A stretch of 64,000 nt of DNA from Cupriavidus sp. BIS7 (GCF_000292345.1 NZ_ALOU01000019.1:301752-365751), one strand, 5' to 3'; counted from the first letter of the stretch, positions 47,677 through 56,082 are shown. Translations and numbers: made by a program. The notes: generated by a model from the sequence alone, not told the origin.

Positions 47677-48924
47677 ATGACCAAGTTGCGTCCGCTGGTA
47701 ACCGGTGTGGCAGCTGTTCTGGCACTGGGTTCCGCGCTGGCATCGGGCATGGCAGCAGCCGAAACGGTGAAGATCGCATTTATCGATCCGCTTTCGGGCC
47801 TGATGGCCCCGGTGGGGCAGAACCAGCTCAAGAGCTGGCAGTACGTGGCCGACGTGGCCAACCAGAAGGGCTGGGCCGGCGCGAACAAGTTCGAAGTGGT
47901 GGGGTTTGACAACAAGCTTTCACCGCAGGAGAGCCTGACCATTCTCAAGCAGGCCGTCGACCAGAATATCCGCTATATCGTCCAGGGCAACGGCTCGTCA
48001 GTGGGGATGGCGCTGGAGGATGCCGTGGCCAAGCACAACGAGCGCAACCCGGGCAAGGAGATCATCTACCTGAACTACGCGGCGGTCGACCCGGACATGA
48101 CGAACAGCAAGTGCAACTACTGGCACTATCGGCTGGACGCCAACTCCGACATGAAGATGGAGGCACTGACCACGTATCTGGCCAAGGACCCGAACGTCAA
48201 GAAGGTCTACCTGATCAACCAGAACTACTCGTTCGGCCACCAGGTGGCCCGCGCGGCCAAGGAATACCTGAAGCGCAAGCGTCCTGACATCCAGATCGTC
48301 GGCGAAGACCTGCATCCGCTGGCACAGGTGAAGGATTTCGCGCCGTACGCGGCCAAGATCAAGGCTTCCGGCGCCGATACGGTGATCACGGGCAACTGGG
48401 GCAGCGATCTTGCGCTGCTGATCAAGGCGGGCAAGGACGCCGGGCTGCCGGTCAACTACTACACGTACTACGCGGCCACCACGGGCGTGCCGACGGCCAT
48501 GGGCGCGGCCGGCGCCGAGCATGTCAAGTACGTGGGCTACTACAACCCGAACAACCCTGGCTTCAAGGGCGGCGATATCGTTGAAGGCTTCAAAAAGAAG
48601 TACAACGACGATTTCTATGTGATGGCGGCCTACTCGGGCATCGCCTTTCTCGCGAAGGCTATCAAGGACACCGGCTCCACGGACCCGGTCAAGGTTGCCA
48701 AGGCGATGGAAGGCATGAAGGTCGACAGCATGAACGGCACGGTGGAGATGCGCAATTCCGACCACCAGGCCCAGCAGTCGCTGGTGGTGGCCACCTGGAC
48801 CAAGGTCAACGGCAAGGACATCAAGTTCGACCAGGAGAACACTGGCTACGGCTGGAAGACCAACGCGCAGCTTGACCAGTTCGTGGCCGCGCAGCCGACG
48901 TCGTGCCAGATGAAGCGACCCTGA
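47677..48924 (+). CDS. ABC importer periplasmic binding protein, branched-chain amino acid (LivK) family
   Basis: 415-residue binding protein of the amino-acid/amide HAAT family. A signal peptide (TKLRPLVTGVAAVLALGSA, cleavage AAA-E) leads to ETVKIAFIDPLSGLMAPVG, with GNGSSVGMALEDAV, KVYLINQNYSFGHQVARAAKEYL and GADTVITGNWGSDLALLIKAG, as in the family. AAGGAG precedes ATG 47677 by 6 bases; the upstream in-frame GTG at 47662 is less likely. The protein is longer than LivK and its pocket residues cannot be assigned. Neighbouring acyl-CoA ligase and fatty-acid-type genes suggest a hydrophobic or aromatic acid rather than an amino acid; this is inference. Confidence 0.92.
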   Translation: MTKLRPLVTGVAAVLALGSALASGMAAAETVKIAFIDPLSGLMAPVGQNQLKSWQYVADVANQKGWAGANKFEVVGFDNKLSPQESLTILKQAVDQNIRYIVQGNGSSVGMALEDAVAKHNERNPGKEIIYLNYAAVDPDMTNSKCNYWHYRLDANSDMKMEALTTYLAKDPNVKKVYLINQNYSFGHQVARAAKEYLKRKRPDIQIVGEDLHPLAQVKDFAPYAAKIKASGADTVITGNWGSDLALLIKAGKDAGLPVNYYTYYAATTGVPTAMGAAGAEHVKYVGYYNPNNPGFKGGDIVEGFKKKYNDDFYVMAAYSGIAFLAKAIKDTGSTDPVKVAKAMEGMKVDSMNGTVEMRNSDHQAQQSLVVATWTKVNGKDIKFDQENTGYGWKTNAQLDQFVAAQPTSCQMKRP

Positions 48925-48955
48925 AGCGGGAAGAAAAACAGAGAAGGGCAGGCCA

Positions 48956-48979
48956 GGGTTCCCGTTTGCGCGGGAACCC
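48956..48979 (+). promoter_or_regulatory. mRNA hairpin between binding-protein and permease genes
   Basis: GGGTTCCCG at 48956-48964 pairs with CGGGAACCC at 48971-48979 around a 6-base loop. No T-run follows, so it is unlikely to be a full terminator. Such stem-loops often protect the upstream binding-protein message and lower expression of the permease genes downstream. Confidence 0.55.
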
Positions 48980-49028
48980 CGGACAATGCGAGTTTTGTCG
49001 GGTCAGGCTTCGGTACTGAGGACTTGCC

Positions 49029-49976
49029 GTGGAATTTTTTGTCATCTCGCTGTTGAACGGCGTCAGCTATGGCCTGCTGCTGTTCATGCTGTCGTCGGGG
49101 CTGACGCTGATCTTCAGCATGATGGGCGTGCTGAACTTCGCGCATGCCAGCTTCTACATGCTCGGCGCGTACTTCGCGTACACCATCGCCAGCAAGATCG
49201 GTTTCTGGCCGGCACTGATCTTCGCCCCCTTGCTGGTGGCTGGGGCCGGTGCCCTTGTGGAGCGGTTCGGCCTGCGTACCGTGCACAAGTATGGCCACGT
49301 CGCCGAATTGCTGTTCACGTTTGGCCTGGCCTACCTGATCGAGGAAGGCGTCAAGCTGGTCTGGGGCCTGGCCGCCGTGCCGTACCGGATTCCGGCGGAA
49401 CTCGACGGGCCACTCTTCACGGTCTTCACCTCCTCCTTCCCCAAATATCGGGCCTTCATGATGCTCGTGTCGCTGGGCATGCTGGTGGCGATCTACCTTG
49501 TGCTGACCCGCACGCGCATCGGCCTGGTGATCCAGGCTGCGCTGACGCATCCGGAGATGGTGGAAGCGCTTGGTCACAACGTGCCGCGCGTTTTCATGAT
49601 GGTGTTTGGCGGTGGCGCGGCGCTGGCGGGGCTGGCGGGCGTGATCGGCGGGAATGCATTCGTGACGGAGCCGTCGATGGCCGCGGCGGTCGGCTCCATC
49701 GTGTTCGTCGTGGCGGTGGTCGGCGGCATGGGCTCGCTGGTCGGCGCGTTCATTGCGTCGCTGCTGATCGGCGTGCTGCAGACGTTCGCGGTGACGATCG
49801 ATGCGTCACTGGCTGGTCTCCTTGGCGGCTTTGGCATGACGGTCACCGACGCCACGCCGCTCAGTTCGTTGTGGAAGCTCACCGTCGCGCAGGTTGCGCC
49901 AGTTATGCCATACCTGCTGCTGGTGGTGATGCTGATCTTCCGCCCGCGCGGGCTGATGGGTACCCGGGAGAGCTGA
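49029..49976 (+). CDS. livH: ABC importer permease, LivH type
   Basis: Inner-membrane permease, 315 residues, about eight hydrophobic helices. Begins with GTG 49029 (GAGG upstream), EFFVISLLNGVSYGLLLFML. Family blocks: VLNFAHASFYMLGAYFAY, and the EAA-like loop with GMGSLVGAFIASLLIGVLQ. A distinctive stretch is GHNVPRVFMMVFGGGAALAG. It forms the translocation pore with the LivM-type protein next to it; 3 bases separate the two genes. Confidence 0.92.
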   Translation: MEFFVISLLNGVSYGLLLFMLSSGLTLIFSMMGVLNFAHASFYMLGAYFAYTIASKIGFWPALIFAPLLVAGAGALVERFGLRTVHKYGHVAELLFTFGLAYLIEEGVKLVWGLAAVPYRIPAELDGPLFTVFTSSFPKYRAFMMLVSLGMLVAIYLVLTRTRIGLVIQAALTHPEMVEALGHNVPRVFMMVFGGGAALAGLAGVIGGNAFVTEPSMAAAVGSIVFVVAVVGGMGSLVGAFIASLLIGVLQTFAVTIDASLAGLLGGFGMTVTDATPLSSLWKLTVAQVAPVMPYLLLVVMLIFRPRGLMGTRES

Positions 49977-49979
49977 GCG

Positions 49980-51293
49980 ATGGAGTCGACGACGATGCAA
50001 CAATCCTCCGAGCCGGTGGTCACGGGCCGGACCATGCGCTATCGCCCGCTGAATCTGGCGCGCTGGCTGATCTGGGGCATGACGATCGTGTTGATGCTGG
50101 TGATGCCGCTGATCTTCAGTGGCGGCTTTGCTGTGACGCTGCTGTCGCAGATGGGCATCATGATCATCTTCGCGCTGTCGTACAACATGCTGCTCGGGCA
50201 GACGGGCATGCTGTCGTTCGGGCACGCCGTGTATTCGGGGCTGGGGGCCTTCATTGCCGTACACGTGCTGAACATGATCGGCGCGGGCAAGGTCTGGCTG
50301 CCTGTGTCGATGCTGCCGCTGGTGGGCGGGCTTGCCGGGGCGTTCTTTGGCGTAATTTTCGGCTACGTGACCACGAAGAAATCGGGCACCACGTTCGCGA
50401 TGATCACGATGGGTATTGGCGAGATGGTGTTTGCCAGTTCGCTGATGTTCCCGGACTTCTTCGGCGGGGAGGGTGGCATCTCGACCAACCGCGTGGTCGG
50501 CGAGCCATTCCTCGGAATCACATTCGGCCATGGCCGCCAGGTCTACTACTTGATCGCCGCGTGGTGCCTGTTTTCGATGGTGGCAATGTATGCCTGGACG
50601 CAGACCCCGCTGGGCCGCATCGCCAATGCCGTGCGCGACAACCCCGAGCGTGTGGAATTCATTGGCTACAACACGCAGCGCGTGCGCTACCTGGTGCTGA
50701 TCCTGTCGGCGTTCTTCGCTGGCATTTCCGGGGCGCTGTCGGCCATCAATTTCGAGATCGTGTCTGCCGAGAACGTCAGCGCAGTGCGCTCCGGCGGTGT
50801 GCTGCTGGCGGCGTTCATTGGTGGTGCGGGTGTGTTCTTCGGCCCCGTGATCGGCGCCATCGTCTTCACATTGTTCGCCGTCGCATTGTCCGACCTGACC
50901 AAGGCATGGCTGCTTTACCTGGGCCTGTTCTTCGTGATGATGGTGATGTTTGTGCCGGGCGGCATCGCCAGCCTGCTGATGATGCAGATGCCGCTGCTGG
51001 CGAAGAAGCAGTTGGGCCGCATGCTGCCGTACTACGGGCGCGCAGCGGTGGCTGGCGCGGTGCTGCTGGCCGCGCTGATCCTGACCGTCGAGATGATCTA
51101 CAAGGTGCAGGTCGACAGCGGCAATGGCACGGACATGTCGCTGCTTGGCATCGGGTTCGATGCCGGCAAGCTGACGCCGTGGATCGTGGCAGCCGCGTTG
51201 TGGGCGCTGGGGTATGCGGCGTGGCGCTGGGCGACTGCACAGGTACGCGCGCATCTCGATGCGATCCAGGCTCAAACCGGAGGGCACGCATGA
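49980..51293 (+). CDS. livM: ABC importer permease, LivM type, with C-terminal extension
   Basis: 437 residues; a usual LivM has about 300-350 in this region. The core shows ALSYNMLLGQTGMLSFGHAV, VIFGYVTTKKSGTTFAMIT, GRIANAVRDNPERVEFIGYN and ISGALSAINFEIV. From about residue 340 onward an extension follows LLAKKQLGRMLPYYGRA with two more hydrophobic segments and a cytoplasmic tail ending QAQTGGHA. ATG 49980 lies 3 bases after the livH stop; an inner ATG at 49995 is possible. The last codons overlap livG (ATGA). Confidence 0.9.
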   Translation: MESTTMQQSSEPVVTGRTMRYRPLNLARWLIWGMTIVLMLVMPLIFSGGFAVTLLSQMGIMIIFALSYNMLLGQTGMLSFGHAVYSGLGAFIAVHVLNMIGAGKVWLPVSMLPLVGGLAGAFFGVIFGYVTTKKSGTTFAMITMGIGEMVFASSLMFPDFFGGEGGISTNRVVGEPFLGITFGHGRQVYYLIAAWCLFSMVAMYAWTQTPLGRIANAVRDNPERVEFIGYNTQRVRYLVLILSAFFAGISGALSAINFEIVSAENVSAVRSGGVLLAAFIGGAGVFFGPVIGAIVFTLFAVALSDLTKAWLLYLGLFFVMMVMFVPGGIASLLMMQMPLLAKKQLGRMLPYYGRAAVAGAVLLAALILTVEMIYKVQVDSGNGTDMSLLGIGFDAGKLTPWIVAAALWALGYAAWRWATAQVRAHLDAIQAQTGGHA

Positions 51294-52066
51294 CGACGCC
51301 CGCACTTGAATTGTCCGACGTTCGCAAGCGCTTCGGCCAGACCGAGATCATCCGGGGTGTCACGCTGACGATTGGCAAGGGCGAACGCCACGCGCTGATC
51401 GGCCCGAACGGGGCGGGCAAGTCCACTACGTTCAACCTGATATCCGGCCGCTTCGCGCCGACATCGGGCAGCGTGAGGCTCAATGGCCAGAGCATCGCCG
51501 GGCTGAGGCCGTTCGAGATCAATCGCATGGGGCTCTCGCGCAGCTTCCAGATCACGAACATCTTTCACAGGCTTTCGGTGTTCGAGAACCTGCGTTGCGC
51601 GGTGCTCTGGTCGCTTGGCTACAAGTACTCGTTCTGGCACCGGCTTGCCGAATTGCGCGATGCACGCGACCGGGCCGATGAAGTGCTCGAACTGATCGGC
51701 ATGGAACATCGGCGCAACACGCAGGCGGGTCTGCTGACCTATGCGGAGCAGCGCGCGCTGGAGATCGGCATCACGATCGCCGGCGGTGCAGAGGTGATCC
51801 TGCTCGACGAGCCCACCGCGGGCATGAGCCGATCGGAATCCGACCATGCTGTCGAACTGATCCGCAAGGTCACCGTGGGCAAGACACTGGTGATGGTGGA
51901 GCACGACATGAGCGTTGTGTTTGGCCTGGCCGACCGGATCTCTGTGCTGGTCTACGGCGAGGTCATCGCCACCGATACACCCGAGGCGATTCGCAACAAT
52001 CGCAAGGTCAAGGAAGCCTATCTGGGCACCACGCTGGACGAACCGGTCATGGAGGGGGCGCACTGA
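51290..52066 (+). CDS. livG: ABC importer ATPase, LivG type
   Basis: 258-residue ATPase of the importer. Walker A is intact: GPNGAGKST at 38-46. The D-loop/Walker B reads VILLDEPTAGMSRSES and the His switch is VMVEHDMSVVF. The signature segment reads LLTYAEQRALEIGITIA, where LivG proteins usually have LSYGxQR, so the second key Gly is Ala here. Start ATG 51290 overlaps the livM stop as ATGA and the stop overlaps livF (TGATG). An open frame extends upstream over livH and livM but is a shadow of those genes. Confidence 0.93.
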   Translation: MTTPALELSDVRKRFGQTEIIRGVTLTIGKGERHALIGPNGAGKSTTFNLISGRFAPTSGSVRLNGQSIAGLRPFEINRMGLSRSFQITNIFHRLSVFENLRCAVLWSLGYKYSFWHRLAELRDARDRADEVLELIGMEHRRNTQAGLLTYAEQRALEIGITIAGGAEVILLDEPTAGMSRSESDHAVELIRKVTVGKTLVMVEHDMSVVFGLADRISVLVYGEVIATDTPEAIRNNRKVKEAYLGTTLDEPVMEGAH

Positions 52067-52779
52067 TGGGTAAGCGCATGCTGGAAGTCACAGGTCTGCA
52101 CGCCTACTACGGCAAGAGCCATATCCTTCATGGCGTGGACGCGCACGTCGACGAAGGCGAGATCGTCGCGCTGCTTGGACGCAACGGCGTTGGCCGGTCG
52201 ACCATGGCCAAGGCGATACTCGGCATGGTCAAGGCGGAAGGCTCCGTGCGCTTTCGCGGCGACGAGGTGCTCGGACGACGCACGTTCGAGATTGCGCATG
52301 CCGGCATCGGATATGTGCCGGAGAACCGCGACATCTTTCCAACTCTGACCGTGCGTCAGAACCTGCTGCTCGGCGAGAAGCGCAATCCTCGTCAGACAAA
52401 ACCGCGCTGGTCCGTGGAGGACATGTACCGCATGTTTCCGCGGCTCAAGGAGCGGGAAAATACGCCGGCAGGTGTGTTGTCGGGCGGCGAGCAGCAGATG
52501 CTTACGCTGTGCCGCACGCTGATGGGCGACCCGGATCTCGTCCTGATCGACGAACCCACCGAAGGCCTGGCCCCGATGATCGTCACGCTGGTCGGCGATT
52601 TCCTGAAGACGCTCAAGGAGCGCGGTATTTCCGTGCTGCTGATCGAGCAGAAGCTGGCCATTGCCCTCGATATCTCGCAGCGCGTGTACGTGATGGGGCA
52701 CGGCCATATCGTCTTCGAAGGCACCCCGGCCGAACTGAAGGCGAATGCACAGATTCGGAAAGAGTGGCTGGAGGTGTAG
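52066..52779 (+). CDS. livF: ABC importer ATPase, LivF type, with Arg in Walker A
   Basis: 237-residue ATPase. Walker A reads GRNGVGRST at 38-46, with Arg44 where the phosphate-binding Lys is expected. The signature LSGGEQQMLTLCRTL is canonical and Walker B LVLIDEPTEGLAP has the catalytic Glu; the switch is LLIEQKLAIAL with Gln where His is common. The Arg at Walker A may be a subfamily feature, as I recall similar sequences in related bacteria. The gene is the last of the importer set, and 21 bases separate it from the convergent small membrane protein gene. Confidence 0.92.
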   Translation: MGKRMLEVTGLHAYYGKSHILHGVDAHVDEGEIVALLGRNGVGRSTMAKAILGMVKAEGSVRFRGDEVLGRRTFEIAHAGIGYVPENRDIFPTLTVRQNLLLGEKRNPRQTKPRWSVEDMYRMFPRLKERENTPAGVLSGGEQQMLTLCRTLMGDPDLVLIDEPTEGLAPMIVTLVGDFLKTLKERGISVLLIEQKLAIALDISQRVYVMGHGHIVFEGTPAELKANAQIRKEWLEV

Positions 52780-52800
52780 GGGCCTTGCGCCTGCAACGGG

Positions 52801-53052
52801 TCAGGCGAACGCCGCGGCCACAACTGTAACGAGGCAGAGGGGTAACGCCCAGAGCCAGCGGTGCCGGATGCGGCCGCCCGGCAGAAGCATGGCGGCCAAG
52901 GCCAGCAGGGATGTACCGAGGGCAATCGCTATCGGCCAAAGGTACTCCCGATGCCAGCCGGTAAGCAGGTGGCGGACCATCGCTTGAGCGACGATGATGG
53001 CGTAGGCCGATGTCAGGGCGCGTGCAAGTCGTTCAATACCTGACGAGAACAT
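52801..53052 (-). CDS. Small three-helix membrane protein, putative immunity partner
   Basis: 83 residues from ATG 53052, which has AAAGGA about 5 bases upstream; another in-frame ATG at 53067 lacks one. Three hydrophobic segments: ALTSAYAIIVAQAMVRHLL, YLWPIAIALGTSLLALAAML and WLWALPLCLVTVVAAAFA. The start lies 20 bases inside the 3' end of the Tlde1-like gene, so translation of the two is coupled. Coupling to a secreted peptidoglycan enzyme suggests an immunity or export role, but Tlde1 immunity proteins known to me are periplasmic rather than three-helix membrane proteins, so this is only inference. No family recognised. Confidence 0.62.
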   Translation of the reverse strand: MFSSGIERLARALTSAYAIIVAQAMVRHLLTGWHREYLWPIAIALGTSLLALAAMLLPGGRIRHRWLWALPLCLVTVVAAAFA

Positions 53053-53659
53053 CCATATCCTTTCCATATTTGATGAAGGCGTCCACGAAGTGCGGCATCT
53101 GGGACGTCAGATCAATGCACCCTGCCGATCCCGGTACGGCCCCGCCATGGATTGAGAAGTTCGCCCTCCCCAATGTCGCGGTGTCGTGGCGCGGTCGCAG
53201 CCAGACGCGACGGTCACCCCAGGCAAACCGACATCCGGGCCAGGCGCCGGAGAATTTGATAATTCCGAGTGCACCAAGAATGCAGGCGCTTCGGTTTAGT
53301 GGCGAATAGTCTTCCCAGCGTTGGAGTTCGGACTGCCTCGCAACGTAGAAGCCTTCTGGCAGTGGCCCCTTGTCCTTCAAGTACTGGTGCTGGCGATGCT
53401 GATAGCCAGCGCGACCGGAAACTGCTCGCCACTGCCAACGGGTGATGCCGTCCTCTATCCACATGAGTCTTGCGCCATCGAATTCGAGCTTGGCGCGGCG
53501 AGATTCCATGCGCCGTACGGTTTCCTCAAGTCGGAGCATCTCCACCATCGTTGAAACGGAAGCTCCCTGGCTGATGAGACCGTACTTGGCTCGATATGCC
53601 TCCCACAGTTGTGCTCTGAGATAGCGACTTCGCTCGATTTCTCCCACAAATCTGCTCAT
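53033..53659 (-). CDS. Tlde1-like (DUF2778) L,D-transpeptidase-fold effector candidate
   Basis: 208-residue protein whose second half resembles the Tlde1 group of type VI secretion effectors, peptidoglycan enzymes with an L,D-transpeptidase-like fold. Features: LEFDGARLMWIED and WRAVSGRAG typical of the domain start, KGPLPEGFYVA near 97-107, and the catalytic motif FSIHGGAVPGSAGCIDL with His171 and Cys181. No signal peptide is seen, consistent with export by a needle rather than Sec. GGGAG precedes ATG 53659 by 5 bases. No VgrG, Hcp, PAAR or other secretion gene is present in the window, so this would be an orphan. The first 60 residues, rich in Arg and Glu helices, are of unknown role. Confidence 0.78.
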   Translation of the reverse strand: MSRFVGEIERSRYLRAQLWEAYRAKYGLISQGASVSTMVEMLRLEETVRRMESRRAKLEFDGARLMWIEDGITRWQWRAVSGRAGYQHRQHQYLKDKGPLPEGFYVARQSELQRWEDYSPLNRSACILGALGIIKFSGAWPGCRFAWGDRRVWLRPRHDTATLGRANFSIHGGAVPGSAGCIDLTSQMPHFVDAFIKYGKDMDVLVRY

Positions 53660-53907
53660 TCCGGCTCCCGAGTCATCTTGGATCAGCGGACAGTATCGGC
53701 AGCTTGCGAGAGGCGTATTGCCGCTGGTCAACCAGTATCAGAGTTCGCGCACTTGATCCTGCGCAATCACAGTCCCGCCCATCATCACTTTGAGAATCCG
53801 GCACTAGGCACCCGTCGCCCCCAAGCCTAGGATGAATCGCGTTGTCGACTCGCACCGGCGCATCCGCTGCGTGCCCGACACGTCTTTTCAACTTTTCATG
53901 GGGCTTT

Positions 53908-54351
53908 ATGAACGGGGCAATCGAGCTGTTCGGCTGGTTTGTGTTTAACGTAGCGCTTCCATTGGGTGCGCCGTTAGCACTGCTGCCGTTAGCCCGGATC
54001 CCGAGCTTTTTCCGTGCCCATCGGCGCGGGATCGTGCGCTATGCGATCAAGGATGGGCAACTGCTGTGGGCAGTGATACCGATGAGTGCAAGCGCATGTT
54101 ACTTGCTGGCGTCTGCGCTCGATGAGCCTGGCGGACCGCGGCAGTTCATGTGGTTTGCCATCGCGTCCCACGTGACGGTCATTGTCGTAGCGTCGGTGCT
54201 AGTGCTGTTCGCCACTATGGACGCTCATCAGCGCGACGCTGCCGGGCATGCGCCGGAGCAGAAGATCCCGCGTTTCTGGTTCTGGCTCGCCGGCGTCAGC
54301 GGAGCCATTCATTTCCTGGGCTATGTGGCGCTGGTCAGGCCGAGCCTGTAG
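53908..54351 (+). CDS. Hypothetical membrane protein, four hydrophobic segments
   Basis: 147 residues from ATG 53908 (GGGG seven bases upstream). Hydrophobic segments: ELFGWFVFNVALPLGAPLAL, LLWAVIPMSASACYLLASAL, FMWFAIASHVTVIVVASVLV and FWFWLAGVSGAIHFLGYVAL. Basic loops HRRGIVRYAIKDGQ lie between the first two. I do not recognise a family. It is divergent from the Tlde1-like gene and 32 bases upstream of the 45-residue gene below, likely one transcript. Confidence 0.65.
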   Translation: MNGAIELFGWFVFNVALPLGAPLALLPLARIPSFFRAHRRGIVRYAIKDGQLLWAVIPMSASACYLLASALDEPGGPRQFMWFAIASHVTVIVVASVLVLFATMDAHQRDAAGHAPEQKIPRFWFWLAGVSGAIHFLGYVALVRPSL

Positions 54352-54383
54352 CCGTTCATCCAATCCACTTGATAGGAGTGCTT

Positions 54384-54521
54384 ATGACAAAGTTCATCAT
54401 CAGAATGCATGAAGACAAGGTGTTTTTCTCAAGGGTCATGACCTGTGTAATGACCGCCCTGACACTGCTTGCCGTTGTAACCGTGGGTGCGGGATTCGAG
54501 TATCTGATGCGTGGTCAGTGA
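54384..54521 (+). CDS. 45-residue single-helix membrane protein
   Basis: Short protein starting MTKFIIRMHEDKVFFS, then one hydrophobic helix (VMTCVMTALTLLAVVTVGAG) and EYLMRGQ. AGGAG at 54375-54379 lies five bases before ATG 54384, an unusually good site for such a small frame, and a strong hairpin follows the stop. Too short for the usual gene-length cut-off. No known family; it may be a small subunit of the preceding membrane protein. Confidence 0.6.
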   Translation: MTKFIIRMHEDKVFFSRVMTCVMTALTLLAVVTVGAGFEYLMRGQ

Positions 54522-54537
54522 TCAACCCACATGGCAA

Positions 54538-54560
54538 GAGCGCCCGCAATGCGGGCGCTC
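54538..54560. terminator. Hairpin between convergent genes
   Basis: GAGCGCCCGC at 54538-54547 pairs perfectly with GCGGGCGCTC at 54551-54560 around a 3-base loop. Only a weak T-rich stretch follows (GTTCCTT). It lies 16 bases after the 45-residue gene and 38 bases after the permease stop on the other strand, so it probably serves both. Confidence 0.75.
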
Positions 54561-54597
54561 GTTCCTTCAATGCTGCGGCTCATGCCAGAACCAGCGA

Positions 54598-56082
54598 TCA
54601 ACCCTTTTTCACCAGTTCGAACGGCATGTCCTCGTAGTCGATGACGCGTGTCTTGCGCACGATGCGGTAGCCGAGCCACAGCGCCAGGAATGCCGGGACA
54701 CCGATATAGGTCGACACAATCTCTTGCCACCTGCCCGGAATATCCGTGAACGCCTGGTAGTTCTGTCCGCCCACGATAACCAGGCACAGCACGCCCGCGA
54801 AAATCGGGCCGAACGGGTAGAGCGGTGACCGGTAGGCGAGGTCGCTGACCTTGTAGCCCTGGTACAGCAGGCCCTTGCGGAAGCGATAGTGGCTGACGGC
54901 GATTCCCAGCCATGCGAAGAAGCCAGTCATTGCGGACGTGTTCAGCAGCCACAGGTACACGGCCTTGTCGCCGAACAGCGATGTGAAGAAGCACAGCGCG
55001 CCAACGCCCGTGGTGATCAGCAGCGCATTGAACGGTACGCCGTTGCGCGTGAGCTTGCCGAGTGCCTTCGGCGCGCGGCCGCTTACGGCCAGGCCATAGA
55101 GAATCCGCGTGGATACGTACATGCTCGATGTTCCCGCCGAAAGCAGGGCGGTCAGCACCACGGCGTTCATCAGTCCCGCGGCAAACGCGAGCCCGGCGTG
55201 CTGGAAGACCAGTGCAAACGGGCTGACGCCGACATCGGTGACGTCGTTGCGCAGCAGGTTCGGATCGGTATAGGGAATCAGCACGCCGATGATCAGGATC
55301 GCCACGACGTAGAACAGCAGGATCCGCCAGAACGTCTGCCGGATTGCGCGCGGGATCGTACGCCCGGGGTCTGCAGCTTCACCTGCAGCCACGCCCACCG
55401 TTTCGGTTCCCTGGAATGAGAATCCGGCGATCATCGCCACCGAGAATAGTCCCGGCAATCCGCCGACGAACGGGGCTTCTCCCGTGGTGAAGTTGTGCCA
55501 GCCCGATTGCGGGCCACCCTTGAGGATGCCGAAGATCATCAGCACGCCCACGCACAGGAATACCACCACGGTGACCACCTTGATCATCGCGAACCAGTAC
55601 TCGGCTTCGCCGAAGCCCTTCACCGAGAACGCATTGAGTGCAAACATAAGCGCCAGGAAGGTTGCGCTCCAATAAATGCCGGGTACGTCAGGGAACCAGT
55701 ACTGCATCACTAGCTGCGCGGCAGTCAGTTCCACGGCGATCGTCACGGCCAGGCTGAACCAGTAGTTCCAGCCCAGCGCGAATCCGAAGCCTTCGTCGAC
55801 ATAGAGTGCGCTGTAGGTGACAAATGATCCGGCAACCGGCATGTGCACGGCCAGTTCGCCCAGGCTGGTCATCAGGCAATAGACCATCAGTCCAATCAGG
55901 CAGTACGCCAGCAGCGCCCCACCGGGGCCGGATTGTGCGATCGATGCGCCGGAGGCAACAAAAAGGCCGGTTCCAATGGCGCCGCCCAGGGCGATCATGG
56001 TCAGGTGGCGCGCCTTGAGGTTGCGGCGCAGGTCGTCGTGCTCGACAACCGGGTGTTGATGTGGATGGTCGTGGGTAGACAT
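54598..56082 (-). CDS. Amino acid permease, APC superfamily (LysP-like)
   Basis: 494-residue secondary transporter with about twelve hydrophobic helices, start ATG 56082; the His-rich N-terminus (MSTHDHPHQHPVVEHDD) precedes the first helix. Family blocks: RHLTMIALGGAIGTGLFVASG, LGELAVHMPVAGSFVTYSA, GFSFQGTETVGVAAGEAADP and PRAIRQTFWRILLFY; these fit the basic/aromatic amino acid transporter group that includes LysP. Length agrees. The open frame to 56208 is rejected because its extra residues are charged and not conserved. Lysine is the likeliest substrate but is not proven by sequence. Confidence 0.88.
   Translation of the reverse strand: MSTHDHPHQHPVVEHDDLRRNLKARHLTMIALGGAIGTGLFVASGASIAQSGPGGALLAYCLIGLMVYCLMTSLGELAVHMPVAGSFVTYSALYVDEGFGFALGWNYWFSLAVTIAVELTAAQLVMQYWFPDVPGIYWSATFLALMFALNAFSVKGFGEAEYWFAMIKVVTVVVFLCVGVLMIFGILKGGPQSGWHNFTTGEAPFVGGLPGLFSVAMIAGFSFQGTETVGVAAGEAADPGRTIPRAIRQTFWRILLFYVVAILIIGVLIPYTDPNLLRNDVTDVGVSPFALVFQHAGLAFAAGLMNAVVLTALLSAGTSSMYVSTRILYGLAVSGRAPKALGKLTRNGVPFNALLITTGVGALCFFTSLFGDKAVYLWLLNTSAMTGFFAWLGIAVSHYRFRKGLLYQGYKVSDLAYRSPLYPFGPIFAGVLCLVIVGGQNYQAFTDIPGRWQEIVSTYIGVPAFLALWLGYRIVRKTRVIDYEDMPFELVKKG

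Noticed and set aside
48986..51289. Long N-terminal extension of livG reading through livH and livM
   Set aside because: LivH and LivM are in other frames with clear family features; the livG start is the ATG at 51290 that overlaps the livM stop.
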